A stretch of DNA of 64,000 nucleotides from Girardinichthys multiradiatus (taxonomy: Eukaryota > Chordata > Actinopteri > Cyprinodontiformes > Goodeidae), in assembly GCF_021462225.1 (NCBI RefSeq), contig NC_061795.1:51080880-51144879 (forward strand). The letters run 5' to 3'. Below the pieces are notes generated by a model. It saw nothing but the letters and a program-made list of their open reading frames with translations, was not told the DNA's origin and made no database searches. Shown in pieces: positions 1 to 11,622 of the stretch. Both the position numbers and the translations under genes were made by a program. The stretch's first letter is position 1. The number at the start of each line of letters is the position of its first letter.

Positions 1-1483
1 CTATTTAAGCACCTGAGAATAGAAACAACAAAAGAACCGACTCAAATAAAGAAGCATTTAAATAAAGATGCCTGTTGGACTACAACTACACCACTAGAGA
101 AAAAGAAATGAATTATATGTTAGGAAGACCTTACAATGATCCAGAGTCTGTCGCTGTGGTTTCAACCGTTCATGTTTCTTCCCAGAGTAAATCAACTATA
201 CTGGTTCTTTTCCATTCAGAAAGAAAATTAAAAACGAAGATTAAATGCATGTAAGCTTCTTCTTTGTTTTAAATAGGTTGATCTGTTTGAGGAAGAGGAG
301 CTTCACAGAAACACTAACAGCGGAATGTATGTCCCTGTAGTTACTCTCAACTTACCATTATAAAAAGCACTGCTGTCTGCAGCTGATGGCTGCTGCTTTA
401 AAAACTTATTTTCTCTGCAGGACTTTCAGGATTAAAAAAAAACAAAAAACTTTTTATCACAGAAAGAGTGATTTGCATAAAACTAAACAGAAAGTAGCTC
501 CAAACAGAATAAATATGCAAACAACATTCAAACCGACTGCTCTCTTCACTGGTGTTTATCAATATTAACATCAGCTACAATCGAAATGTTTAACATTAGT
601 CTTAACAGGCAAAAACTTAAGCTTGAAAAATCATCTTTTCAAGTAAAATATGGAATTTATTGGGATCTTTAGTAAGCTTTGCAGTGTCCAATAAACCTTT
701 ACTACAGTCTACTTCACCATTATCTAATATATTGTAATACTGCATGGGGAATAAGGATGACTGGAATAACTAAAATGTTATCACTATATTTTGTTGTATT
801 TATTGCAATAATGATAAAAAATGATTGGCTGAGCCCAGTAAACGTAAATACTGATGAATGCATCATCAAATACAATCAGCTCAGTAATGTCATGGCTCAA
901 CACACAACTGAATTGAATTTTATTATATTTTTGGATATAATGATATTTATTTATGCTCTCATGGAACCAAACGTTAACAGCAGCGATCCCAACCGTCCTG
1001 CTAGTTATTCAGGTTTGCAAACAAGTTGGTTTCATGATCATTATCCCATAAATGATACGATAACTGCTGAACAATTACATATTATTAATACATTCAGAGA
1101 CTTTGTTTTACAGAAGTTTAGTAGCAGGATCTATCTGCATCTCGGTGCAAAACCAGAACCATCAGCCAACTGGACCAACCCCGGGTTTTTTTTTTTTTTA
1201 TGTTTTTAATGTGCAAGATAAAGAAATAATCTGATTACACCAGCAATAAAACAATATCTGATTTGGTTACATTTTCTTCAAAGACTTTAAATGTTTCCCT
1301 CGGCTACCTGTTGCCAGGAGTGGATACGGCGGCATGAAACCAAGCCTATTTCTGACCGACAGAACACATTCTGTGATGGACGGTTGGGATTTTCATCATC
1401 TTTATACAGGCTAATAAATCACTGAGCTGTGTAATAAGGAGGCCAATAAGTGTAATAATCAGAGTCCTTTCACTTAATCTCAC
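1..1483. other. slc45a3 intron side; mostly unassigned AT-rich sequence
   Basis: This lies 3' of the slc45a3 first coding exon on its strand, so it is presumably intron. I found no further exon. A T-run is present at about 1187-1199. The only hint of coding history is the LINE-like stretch at 679-770. Confidence 0.5.
679..770 (+). pseudogene. Possible LINE reverse-transcriptase C-terminal remnant
   Basis: The translation reads YYSLLHHYLIYCNTAWG. This resembles the conserved 'YxSLxHPYLxYCxxxWG' block near the C-terminus of several non-LTR retrotransposon reverse transcriptases. The open frame continues to 1209, but the later part looks like nothing recognisable. Most likely a small decayed fragment; it could be chance similarity. 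Confidence 0.3.
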
Positions 1484-1631
1484 CTAGCACCATGGTCATG
1501 TAGCGCTCCTCCACTCCAGCCTCCAGCAGCAGCGGGGGCACGTATGTGATCCCAGCTGCCACGCAGATCTCCAGGCCACATGTCAGGGAGTTCAGCAGGA
1601 TGAGACGCCCCTGAGACCTCCATCCAGGCAT
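1484..1631 (-). CDS. slc45a3: slc45a3, first coding exon (49 codons plus 1 nt)
   Basis: The exon encodes the N-terminus of a solute carrier family 45 protein. The start codon is the ATG at 1631-1629, followed by a short basic stretch. The first transmembrane segment then contains GLEICVAAGITYVPPLLLE and ends at YMTMVLG, the hallmark start of SLC45A3 (prostein). The exon ends at CTA-G followed by a gtgaga splice donor (phase 1), so the rest of the about 12-TM protein lies beyond the left edge. SLC45 proteins are plasma-membrane or organelle transporters of the major facilitator superfamily, reported to couple sugar uptake to protons. The N-terminus before the first helix is shorter than in the human protein as I remember it. 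An upstream non-coding exon is expected at higher coordinates but was not located. The other SLC45 paralogues match less well. Confidence 0.85.
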
Positions 1632-2142
1632 ATTTACCGGGGACGGCTCACCTTACCTCCCCTCTGGGATGGCCACTATTGGGGGTGGGGGAGATGGGAG
1701 GGACCTGGATGAGGGTGAGGGGTGGAGGTCAGGATGAACGATGGAGCCCCAGTGGGGCCTACAGACCGTCTTTGGGTGACAGCAGCAAAGAAATGAAGAT
1801 GTCTCAGATGACCTGAAGAATGCATTCTCTTATCAGCATTGTGGATCTAAGGGGGAAAGGAGAAAGAAACAGGAATATAGTCATCACAAGAACAATAATA
1901 TTATTGGTATAAGGATACATGTCCTGTAGCTTTGAGAAGGATGCACATAAAGCAGGACCAAAACAAACCAGCAGACCACTACAGAGACAAAGAGCATGCA
2001 TCTGACCCAGTTTGCCAGTGGGGAAGCAGCAGGACAGGAGGGAGAGGGTTCTGTTTCATGTATGACAAACAGTTGTCCTACATGTTCTAACATACCAGCT
2101 GGAAATACAGCAGCCTGTGAAACCAAGAAGACCAGAGTTACG
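1632..2142. other. No gene seen; G-rich stretch
   Basis: This is upstream of the slc45a3 start. It includes a G-rich tract around 1680-1740 on the plus strand. No convincing splice acceptor for a 5' untranslated exon was found and no reading frame is credible. Confidence 0.4.
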
Positions 2143-2311
2143 AAATTTCCTTAGATAGAAAAACGTTTTATCCAATTTGAATAAATAACTGAATCTGATT
2201 GAACTGTTCAATGGTTACGATTAATTGGAATGTATGAACCTGCCTGTTGTGAAGAGCTTTGAGACGACATGTGTTGTGAATTGGTGCTATATAAATAAAC
2301 TGAATTGAATT
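2143..2311 (+). repeat. LINE 3'-tail repeat (L2/CR1-type), plus orientation
   Basis: The sequence ends in a block meaning 'gagacgacatgtgttgtgaa' followed by an AT-rich run and a short (GAATT)n tail. The same block occurs at about 7444, 22370-22560, 27180 and 40119 in this window. This is the 3' end of a fish non-LTR retrotransposon family, here 5'-truncated to the tail only. Confidence 0.7.
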
Positions 2312-2626
2312 GAAATGTGGAGCATAAAGGTGGAAGCTTGGCAGCATAAACATTATTATTAGGGAAGCAGTGATATCAAAATTTAGGCCGATACCGATAT
2401 CTGATATTAATATCGTTATTATGGCAGATAACCGATATTTACCGATATTATATATCGTATATAGCTCACTCCCCTTTTAACACCGTGAAACACCTTCTTT
2501 TTTTTTCTCTTGCTCTCGGTGGACGACACGCGTTTTCTCTCCCTCCTCCCTGCTGATCCCTGCTTCTGCTTTTTGTCTGTATTTTTCTCAGAGCCTCGCT
2601 TTGCATATCCTCCAAACTTGTAAATT

Positions 2627-3052
2627 ATGGATTTGGTCAGCTGGACTCTCAACGTAATGGATCAAATGAGTTTTTTTCCTACGGGAAGACAGGGTAAAGG
2701 AGACCCTCTTGTCCAGGTGGGACGTTCTTCTCTGGATACACAATGGATTCTTGGCAACAGTGGAAGATTGTGTTCCTGACTACAATGTCAGTCGAAAGAT
2801 GTGTACATATTTGGACTTTTGATAACAGGATTTCTGCTTTTTGGAGTTGGTGGTTTCTTGGCTTATCGAGTGATTCGCAAAACATGGGCGGCTGTTCAAA
2901 GCGTTCCAAAGCTTCCTGCGATGTTAGATGGAGTCTGTAGAGCGATCAACACTCAGACTGAAATGTTAAGAGAGCAGAATCGCAAGCTGGACACGAATCT
3001 TGAACAGAATCGCAGCCTGGCAGCGGTTGGACTCAGAGGTTCAAGGATATAA
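2627..3052 (+). pseudogene. Small single-pass membrane / coiled-coil protein frame with one internal stop
   Basis: One frame runs from an ATG at 2627 to a stop at 3050-3052, interrupted only by a TGA at 2780-2782. The TGA could derive from CGA by a CpG transition. The second part, from the ATG at 2801, starts MYIFGLLITGFLLFGVGG, a clear hydrophobic helix. A basic stretch (AYRVIRK) and a polar, helix-forming tail rich in Q, N, E and R (residues about 50-75, with repeated EQNR) follow. The protein would be about 141 residues if read through. I do not recognise the family. It lies inside the 2359-5175 repeat, so it is more likely element-encoded than a host gene. It could be inactive. Confidence 0.4.
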
Positions 3053-3473
3053 TCTTGGAGAAGTTGTACGTTCCAGATCTGCAGAAAGTACCAGAAATTT
3101 GGCTATTTGGATTTGCAATTGAGACATACCAGTAAAACTCTTAAGGTGGTTGGAAATTCACAACCGCCTGAACCACAACATTTATTATTTTTCTAAATCT
3201 GGCGCCCCAATGTGGCCTTGGCAACTTCTGCTAACTGGCTAACGACAAAATATCTCCTGGATGTTATATAAACACGACGCTCTTCCCCAGCACTCCCCTA
3301 CCAGCTGTGTGATGATAGGACTATGCAGCCGATTGATAAAACTTCCACCTCTCTTCTCAAGGACAATGGTGCTTCTATCAGTGTTGACAGTCTAATTCTT
3401 GCAAACACACTCAGACTTATATATATTCACACCCTCAAGATTCCACCGTACCCTTGGTGAATCTTTACTTATA

Positions 3474-5041
3474 CAGGTCCTTCTCAAAATATTAGCATAT
3501 TGTGATAAAGTTCATTATTTTCCATAATGTAATGATGAAAATTTAACATTCATATATTTTAGATTCATTGCACACTAACTGAAATATTTCAGGTCTTTTA
3601 TTGTCTTAATACGGATGATTTTGGCATACAGCTCATGAAAACCCAAAATTCCTATCTCACAAAATTAGCATATCATTAAAAGGGTCTCTAAACGAGCTAT
3701 GAACCTAATCATCTGAATCAACGAGTTAACTCTAAACACCTGCAAAAGATTCCTGAGGCCTTTAAAACTCCCAGCCTGGTTCATCACTCAAAACCCCAAT
3801 CATGGGTAAGACTGCCGACCTGACTGCTGTCCAGAAGGCCACTATTGACACCCTCAAGCAAGAGGGTAAGACACAGAAAGACATTTCTGAACGAATAGGC
3901 TGTTCCCAGAGTGCTGTATCAAGGCACCTCAGTGGGAAGTCTGTGGGAAGGAAAAAGTGTGGCAGAAAACGCTGCACAACGAGAAGAGGTGACCGGACCC
4001 TGAGGAAGATTGTGGAGAAGGGCCGATTCCAGACCTTGGGGGACCTGCGGAAGCAGTGGACTGAGTCTGGAGTAGAAACATCCAGAGCCACCGTGCACAG
4101 GCGTGTGTAGGAAATGGGCTACAGGTGCCGCATTCCCCAGTCCTGGACTACAGAGAAGCAGCACTGGACTGTTGCTCAGTGGTCCAAAGTACGTTTTTCG
4201 GATGAAAGCAAATTCTGCATGTCATTCGGAAATCAAGGTGCCAGAGTCTGGAGGAAGACTGGGGAGAAGGAAATGCCAAAATGCCAGAAGTCCAGTGTCA
4301 AGTACCCACAGTCAGTGATGGTCTGGGGTGCCGTGTCAGCTGCTGGTGTTGGTCCACTGTGTTTTATCAAGGGCAGGGTCAATGCAGCTAGCTATCAGGA
4401 GATTTTGGAGCACTTCATGCTTCCATCTGCTGAAAATCTTTATGGAGATGAAGATTTCATTTTTCAGCACGACCTGGCACCTGCTCACAGTGCCAAAACC
4501 ACTGGTAAATGGTTTACTGACCATGGTATCACTGTGCTCAATTGGCCTGCCAACTCTCCTGACCTGAACCCCATAGAGAATCTGTGGGATATTGTGAAGA
4601 GAACGTTGAGAGACTCAAGACCCAACACTCTGGATGAGCTAAAGGCCGCTATCGAAGCATCCTGGGCCTCTATAAGACCTCAGCAGTGCCACAGGCTGAT
4701 TGCCTCCATGCCACGCCGCATTGAAGCAGTCATTTCTGCAAAAGGATTCCCGACCAAGTATTGAGTGCATAACTGTACATGATTATTTGAAGGTTGACGT
4801 TTTTTGTATTAAAAACACTTTTCTTTTATTGGTCGGATGAAATATGCTAATTTTGTGAGATAGGAATTTTGGGTTTTCATGAGCTGTATGCCAAAATCAT
4901 CCGTATTAAGACAATAAAAGACCTGAAATATTTCAGTTAGTGTGCAATGAATCTAAAATATATGAATGTTACATTTTCATCATGACATTATGGAAAATAA
5001 TGAACTTTATCACAATATGCTAATATTTTGAGAAGGACCTG
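3474..5041 (+). mobile_element. Tc1-type transposon, copy 1 (1568 bp, TA target site)
   Basis: The element starts CAGGTCCTTCTCAAAATATT and ends with its inverse. It is flanked by TA on both sides (3472-3473 and 5042-5043). Terminal inverted repeats of about 200 bp are nearly identical at the two ends. It carries one transposase gene interrupted by a single stop. It is inserted in the 2359-5175 repeat. The same family occurs at 29167-30718 and 31664-32254. Confidence 0.95.
3802..4764 (+). pseudogene. Tc1-family transposase, one in-frame stop
   Basis: This is a DD34E transposase that would bind the element's inverted repeats and cut and paste it into TA sites. The N-terminal half holds a paired-like helix-turn-helix (KATIDTLKQEGKTQKDISER, then CSQSAVSRHLSGKS) and a basic linker. 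The catalytic half shows FSDES, FQHDLAPAHS and SPDLNPIENLWD, so all three acidic residues are present. The frame is continuous for 320 codons except codon 103, a TAG at 4108-4110. Copy 2 has CAG at this site, so a C-to-T change broke this copy. The start is the ATG at 3802 (MGKTADLT), shared by copy 3; copy 2 reads MDKTADLT. Length is close to the usual 340 residues of Tc1 transposases. It is not functional as read. Confidence 0.9.
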
Positions 5042-5175
5042 TATACAGCAACAAGATAGTAATTAAAATCAGTAATCAATATCAGCACAGTTTTACTTAT
5101 CGGACCAATACCAAAATGAAAATGACTAACATCGGCCAATACCGTTGTCAATGCTGATGTATCATGCATCCCTAA

Positions 5176-7443
5176 TTACAATGAACTACAGCTGTGTGCA
5201 GCAAAAAGTTGTATGTTAACACATGTAAAGGTATGTTTCCACTGATGATACCTGCCATTCAGTATTTTATGCCTTACAGTAAAGACACCAAACAGAACAG
5301 AGAGCTGTTTGGTCTCTTATTCCCCTTTTCTACTGGTTCTATTCAGACCGGCTCCGCTCCACTCACCTCGTTTTACAAGCTTTATCCGTTATTGTGTTTT
5401 CCTACCAGTACCCAGTTTTTTGGTCCCTGCTTCTGAGCAGGTCCAACTGTGGCCGGGTCAGGACCACATGTGACGTGAACAGACTGCTGTTCACTGATTG
5501 GCCGTGGGACCAGGAGAAATGAGAAGGTTTCCCAAGAGGTCGTGCAGGGAGACGTTAATAAACCTCAAGAGTGACTGCAATAATATCAAGGATCATAGTG
5601 GCTGGAGCGGGTCAAACCCAAATATAATTTAACTGTTTACCAATCTTAAACCAGGCTGAAAGAAAAGAAAAAGGACAAATCAGCTTTCTGAATGACATGC
5701 AGGTAGGGGGCGCTGTAGTAGACCGGGCTCACTAAAGGAGACCTTGGTCCTCTGCTTCCAACAGCCTTCCAATCACAGCAGGGCCAAACAATGAACACTC
5801 ATTGCTCCACAACATTACTAAAAATGTCCAGCAACCTTTTGTTACAATCCAAGAACGTCTACTATATTCCATTAAGAGACAAAGACCACAGAACTTCATA
5901 CAAGACAAGTTATGGTTAAAAGTTTGGGTTTGGTCTTAAGCCCATTTGTGCAGGAAGATCCAACTGAAACTTACTTCTGATGAGACCATTATGTCCTCCA
6001 GAACCTGGGATCAGTAGGTCCCACCATGTCATGAAAACCCGGTACTGTTGCTGAAAATTCTAAAGACATCAAGTACGACGTTCCCAACTCTTCCTTCATG
6101 AAAATGTATCTTCTGCCATTTCCACAGCTTTGTCATTTCAGCTACTAAAAATATCCATCAAGTGACCCTAGTGAAGGTACAGCACATCAAACAGCCCAGA
6201 TGGATAACTGGTACGCAGAATACATTGTCCAGCTTTAGTAGGTTCCCACTCAGAAACTGAAGTTAAGTTATATCTGAAAAAGCTTAAGTTTTACTTATGC
6301 AGTTTGTTGGTCTTTCAGGAAGTGGAATAAGTAATACCATTTGTTTATCCAGACAAACCCAGACGGTGTGAGGAACCCTATTCTCCTCTGCATTTCTTCT
6401 CCATACTTCTAAAACCCTTAAGTCAACCTGAGCTGCATCCTTAAAGGATCCCTCTGACATGTCTGCCCACAGCTGTCTCTACCCTGACCCTGATGGTGCT
6501 GAGCCTTGGTGTTAATGCTCTCTATTGCAGGCCCAGCTGGGGCTCTGTCAGACTTTCTCACTGAAAACACAAGGGCCCCAGTCGCTGGAAGAATGAAATC
6601 TGTTTTGTCTCCCCAAGCAACCAGGGCTCATCCAAACACAATTGAATGATTGCGTCTTTCTTGACCTGAGTGGCGTGAGTCAATGAAAGGATGGATGGAC
6701 TGAGAGATGGGGTCCAAGAATGAAGAGAGGAGCTTGTGCAGACATGTCATCAATCACCCATTAAGTCACCTCTAAGTCAAAAAGAAGAAATCAATTTGTC
6801 TACTTTAAATATGGCCTCAATGACCAGAGCGAAGAAGACCACAGCTTTCAGGCCTTTAGCTTCTGAATGCCGAAGAAACAAAACACACACGGTCAGCTCT
6901 CAGTTATTCCTCGACTTTCTCCGTTCCACCTCGGACTCCACAAGGTATTCTGGTCATGGCCTTGATCTACACAGCCTTGGAGACACTGACACACACTGCC
7001 GCTCTTACCAAACGGTGCTGCGACTCACATTATGTGATTTAACACTTAGTTCTGAGCTGTGATGATGGGGAAGTGGAGGATGGTTGCTTTTGTCAGCTCT
7101 CCCACTGCTCCATTACTGAGCCTTATTCAGCCACAGGCCCACAAAGAAAAAACTCTACTAATGACTATGAGCGGGATTCTAATTCAGACCAAGCTTTTTA
7201 TGCAGGTTTCCTAGCAGAGAGAGTAATGATGCTTAATGAGGCTTTTAGAAATAAAGGTTTATGTAGATGATTGGGGTTTGGATAGTTTGGTTGCAGTCAA
7301 AGGGTTTAGGTGGATGGGTGTAGGGGTCATCATGATGACACCAAGGGAACAGAGGAAGGAACTGCTCTGAGATGACGTCAGAGAATGAAAACAGTGGGAC
7401 CTCAGCAGGAGGGTCTGCTGAAAGGCTGCAGCCTTGTGTCCTT
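5176..7443. other. No gene seen
   Basis: Mixed unique-looking sequence. Open frames at 5194-5436, 6736-7062 and 7073-7270 are short, have no recognisable domains and no convincing splice context. The part from about 5220 to 5520 has the look of an old short DNA-transposon fragment, but I could not define its ends. Confidence 0.4.
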
Positions 7444-7810
7444 TCTCAATTCAATTCAATTTATTTATATAGCGTCAATTCACAACACATGTCGTCTCAA
7501 GGTTCTTCACAACATTCAGGTTCATACATTCCAATTAATCGTAATCATTGAACAGTTCAGTCAGATTCAGTTATTTATTCAAATTGGATAAAGAATTTTT
7601 CTATCTAAGGAAACCCAGCAGATTGCATCCAGTCAGAGACTTGCAGCATTCACTCCTCCTGGATGAGCATGTAGAGACAGTGGACAGTCACTGGTGTTGA
7701 CTTTGCAGCAATCCCTCATACTGAGCATGCATGTAGCGACAGTGGAGAGGAAAAACTCCCTTGTAACTGGAAGAAACCTCCAGCAGCCTAAGCTTATAGC
7801 AGCATAACTA
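7444..7810 (-). repeat. LINE 3' untranslated region / tail, minus orientation
   Basis: The plus strand begins with (AATTC)n-like repeats, then the tail block also seen at 2143-2311. It continues into sequence shared with 40119-40380 ('ctcctggatgagcatgtaga' and following). This is a 5'-truncated LINE whose 3' end points left. It abuts the larger LINE that starts at 7823. Confidence 0.7.
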
Positions 7811-8242
7811 CACAGATAGTTTCAGTTTATTTATTTATATAGCGCTTATTTACAACAATGTCGTCTCAAGGCACCCCACAAAGGGTCCGGAGCAGTGCGG
7901 GGCCGGTGGGGAGGCCAGACCAAACCACCGAGTGCCAGAGCCCGGCCACCCCAGAACGGGTCACGAGTAGGGGCACTAAGTAAAATAATAAACTGATAAG
8001 GTTTGTCCATCTAGAGCCCATTGATGGTCATTGTTATACTAAAAACCACAATGATTGGGATACCTCTCTCTGTCAGACTGATTATAACCATTGGAAAAGA
8101 GAAGGAGGTCATACAGGTAGCAGAAATGGAGGGTGTGTTTGCACCTCAACCATAACTGAGCCGGTTTAGGCTAAACCTGACTCCCCCTTACTCCATCCAA
8201 CAGGGAGGGAGGAAGGCTCCCTCCCTGATAACCTAAGTTACT

Positions 8243-10354
8243 CTAACTATAAGCTTTATCAAAAAGGAAAGTTTTAAGCCTAGCCTTAGTAGACAGGGTG
8301 TCTGCCTCACGGACTAAAACTGGGAGCTGGTTCCACAGGAGAGGAGCCTGATAACTAAAGGATCTGCCTCCCATTCTACTTCTAGAGACTCTAGGAACCA
8401 CCAGTAAACCTGCAGTCTGAGAACAAAGTGCTCTGTTAGGAACATATGGAACAATCAGATCTCTGATGTATGATGGAGCTAGATCATTAAGGGCTTTATA
8501 TGTGAGGAGGAGATTTTTAAATTCTATTCTGGATTTAACAGGGAGCCAATGAAGGGAAGCTAAAATAGGAGAAATATGATCTCTCTTTTTAATTTTCATC
8601 AGAACTCTTGCTGCAGCATTTTGAATCAGCTGAAGGCTTTTAACTGCATTTTGTGGACATCCTGATAGTAAAGAATTACAATAGTCCAGCCTTGAAGTAA
8701 CAAATGCATGGACTAGTTTTTCAGTGTCACTCCTAGACAGGATATTTCTAATTTTGGCAATGTTCCGGAGATGAAAGAAGGAAATCCTAGAAACCTGTTT
8801 AATATGGGATTTAAATGACATGTCCTGGTCAAAAATAACACCAAGGTTTTTTACTTTATTACCGGAGGTCAATTTAATGCCATCCAGGTTAAGTGATTGA
8901 CTAAGCAGTTTCTTTTTTAAAGACTCCAGTCCAAAGACGACAACTTCTGTCTTGTCTGAATTTAGAAGCAGAAAATTTAAAGTCATCCAAGTTTTTATTT
9001 CTTCAAGACATGCTTGTAGTCTATCTAACTGGTTGGGTTCATCAGGATTTATGGATAAGTAAAGCTGAGTATCATCAGTGTAACAGTGAAAAGTTATCCT
9101 ATGCTGCCTGATAATTTGACCTATTGGAAGCATATATAAAGTAAAGAGAATTGGCCCAAGTACTGAACCCTGTGGTACTCCACAATTAACCCTGGAGTTT
9201 AAAGATGATTTATCATTTACATGAACAAACTGGAATCTGTCAGACAGATAAGATTTAAACCAGCCTAGCGCTGTTCCCCTGATCCCTACAGCATATTCCA
9301 GCCTTTCTAAGAGAATATTATGGTCGACTTGATCAAATGCAGCACTGAGATCTAACAGAACCAGAACAGACACAAGTCCATTATCTGAGGCCATAAGAAT
9401 ATCATTAGTGACTTTCAGCAGAGCTGTTTCAGTGCTATGATGAGCTCTGAAACCTGACTGAAACTCTTTAAACAGGTCATTGCTGTATAAATGTTCACAC
9501 ATTTGATTAACAACTATTTTCTCAAGAATTTTAGATAATAATGGAAGATTGGATATAGGTCTGTAATTTTTCAAGTCAGCTCGATCAAGCGAAGGTTTCT
9601 TAAGTAAAGGTTTAATTACAGCTACCTTAAAAGCCTGTGGTTCTGATCCATTTACTAAAGATAGATTAATCATATCTAAAATGGGGCTGGTAATCAGAGG
9701 GAACACTTCCTTAAATAATTTGGTTGGGATTGGGTCTAACATACAAGTTGAAGGTTTAGATGAAGCTAATATTTCTGATAACTCAGGAAGCTCCACAGGA
9801 TCAAAGCAGTCCAAACACAGATCAGGTTCTGCAGTTATTTCCAATGTTGTCTCACTTGCTGAGAATGAAGTAATCATCTTCAGGAGTATGTCAAAGATTT
9901 TCTTTTTAATAGAATCAATTTTATTTAAGAAGAATCCCATAAAGTCATGGCTGCTGAGAGCTAAGGGAATGGATGGCTCAACAGAGCTATGACTCTGTGT
10001 AAGTTTAGCAACTGTACTAAAGAGAAACCTAGGATTATTCTTGTTCTCTTCTATTAATGATGAGAAATAAGATGTTCTAGCTTGGTGAAGTGTCTTTTTA
10101 TACAACAGTAGGCTATTTTTCCAGATTAAGTAGGAATCCTCTAGGTGTGTAGAGCGCCATTTTCTCTCCAATTTTCTAACATTGTGCTTTAAAGTACGCA
10201 GCTCTGAATTAAACCAAGGAGCTAGCCTCCTATGAATAATTACCTTCTTTTTCAAGGGGGCTGCATTGTCTAATGCATCACGCAATGATGAAGAAACACT
10301 ATGAACAAAAGAATCAATTTGTGAAGGGGAAGTAACAAAATTATTGCCCTCCAC
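8243..10354 (-). pseudogene. LINE reverse transcriptase (CR1/L2-like), catalytic motif YTDD
   Basis: Roughly 700 residues are open, from the SINE junction to the stop at 8243. Motifs in order: KNYRPISNLPLLSKILEKIV, QSGFRAHHSTETALL, LLDLSAAFDQVDHNILL (motif A, first catalytic Asp), NCGVPQGSVLGPILF (motif B) and CYTDDTQLYL (motif C, 9071-9082). A C-terminal domain with ASLHWLPVKSRIEFK follows. Motif C is normally YADD in these elements; here Ala is replaced by Thr while both Asp remain. The Met that opens the longer frame, at 10456, lies in SINE sequence and is not the true start. In an intact element this enzyme would copy the LINE RNA at a nicked target. Confidence 0.85.
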
Positions 10355-10602
10355 TGTAGGAAGAGTAGTCGTCTTGCAATCAGAAGGTTGTGGGTTCGAT
10401 TCCAGCTTCCTCCTGCCATATGTCGATGTGCCCCTGGGCAAGGCACTTAACCTCAAGTTGCCTACCGATCTGCGTATCGGTGTATGAATGTGTGAGCGTT
10501 AGTGAGTGCGATTGGGTGAATGTGGCTCTAGTGTAAAGCGCTTTGAGCGGTCTGTATGACTGGAAAAGCGCTTTATAAGTTCAGTCCATTTACCATTTAC
10601 CA
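10355..10602 (+). mobile_element. tRNA-derived SINE inserted in the LINE
   Basis: A pol III B-box-like core (GGTTCGATTCC, near 10393) lies in the tRNA-like head. The body follows, with a 3' part reading 'gtaaagcgctttgagcggtc' and then 'cagtccatttacc', typical of fish SINEs. CTGTA occurs on both sides (about 10337-10341 and 10604-10608), a possible short target duplication. The insertion separates the LINE endonuclease frame from the reverse-transcriptase frame. This is not a functional tRNA gene: no cloverleaf can be completed. Confidence 0.75.
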
Positions 10603-11480
10603 TTCTGTAATAATGAGGAAATTAAAAGTGGAACAGATTCTTTAAAGGTTGTTACAGCATCGCCTGATAATGATCTACTATAATGAAATGTTCTTTCAGG
10701 TGTGGAGTACTCGGTTAAATTAAACTCAAAGGTTATTAAAAAATAGTCAGACAGGACAGGGTTATGAGAGAATATTATGTCTTTATACTCAATGCCATAT
10801 GTCAGCACAAGGTCCAGAGAATGAAGACAAAGGTGGGTAGGTTTGTTAATGTTTTGAGCAAAGCCAATTGAGTCCAAGATAGCATTAAACGCTATATTTA
10901 GGCTATCGCTTTCAGTGTCAACATGAATGTTAAAATCCCCCACTATAATAACTTTATCTGTATTTAACACTAAATCAGATAAAAGGTCTGAAAACTGATC
11001 TAACAATTTAGAATAAGGGCCTGGTGGACGGTACAAAACAACAAACAGAAGAGGTTTTAGTGCTTTGCAATTTGGATGAGGAAAACTTAGGATTAAATAT
11101 TCAAAGGAGTTGTAGCTATTGATGGGTCTGGGACTAATCAATAAATCGGACTGAAAGATGGTTGCTACTCCTCCTCCTCTCCAAGTATTTCGAGGAATGT
11201 GAAAATTTAAATAATTAGTAGGAGTTAACTCATATATAGTAACATAATCCTCTTACTGCAGCCAGGTTTCTGTGAGGCAAAATAAATCAATCTGATTGTC
11301 ACAAATCAGGTCACTAACTAGCAAAGTCTTTAAAGAGAGAGATCTTATGTTCAGTAAGCCACATTTAATTGTTTTATTTTTCTTTTTAGTCTGAGTTGTA
11401 TTTATTTTTATTAGATTTTCATGATTTCCTACTTTTAGATTATTTTTTAATCTATTCAATTTTGGCCGTGGGCGAGACAC
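10603..11480 (-). pseudogene. LINE apurinic-type endonuclease domain, broken
   Basis: The minus-strand frame 11480-11253 carries [12 protein letters not shown] and ends LTETWLQ, the first conserved blocks of the APE-like endonuclease with its catalytic Glu. It is cut by a stop just after LTETWLQ. The frame 11141-10603 continues with IIVGDFNIHVD and SDYFLITF. The last block is normally SDH(F/Y)L, so the catalytic His appears replaced by Tyr. With the stop and this change the nuclease is almost certainly inactive. Confidence 0.7.
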
Positions 11481-11622
11481 TGCCTTAATAGAGTAATAGG
11501 TGGGTAGCGCGTACAGTTCTCGACCCTGGCAGACATTTGACTATGGTCGCTGGTGTCTCTAGTGCCACGCTGACAGAGTTGGCTTCTCAGCAGGTGTCTC
11601 GCTGAGCGGGGAAAATCTGTTA

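Larger units (their letters stand above)
2359..5175 (+). mobile_element. DNA-transposon-like repeat with TTAGGG termini and TTA target duplication
   Basis: The left end starts TTAGGGAAGCA and the right end is the inverse of TTAGGGATGCA. Both ends are directly flanked by TTA (2356-2358 and 5176-5178). Subterminal sequence on both sides carries diverged 'ccgatacc/gatatc' motifs. The body includes a small reading frame (2627-3052) and a nested Tc1 (3474-5041). Without the Tc1 it is about 1.25 kb. The TTA duplication would suit the PIF/Harbinger or ISL2EU groups, but no recognisable transposase is present, so this is probably a non-autonomous element. The ends sit in AT-rich sequence, so the exact borders are inferred. 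Confidence 0.55.

Noticed and set aside
679..1209. 176-codon plus-strand frame
   Set aside because: Only the first 30 residues resemble anything (a LINE block); the rest is composition-driven and ends in a T-run.
10380..10410. A tRNA-like B box (GGTTCGATTCC)
   Set aside because: No cloverleaf can be folded, and the sequence continues into a SINE body and tail.
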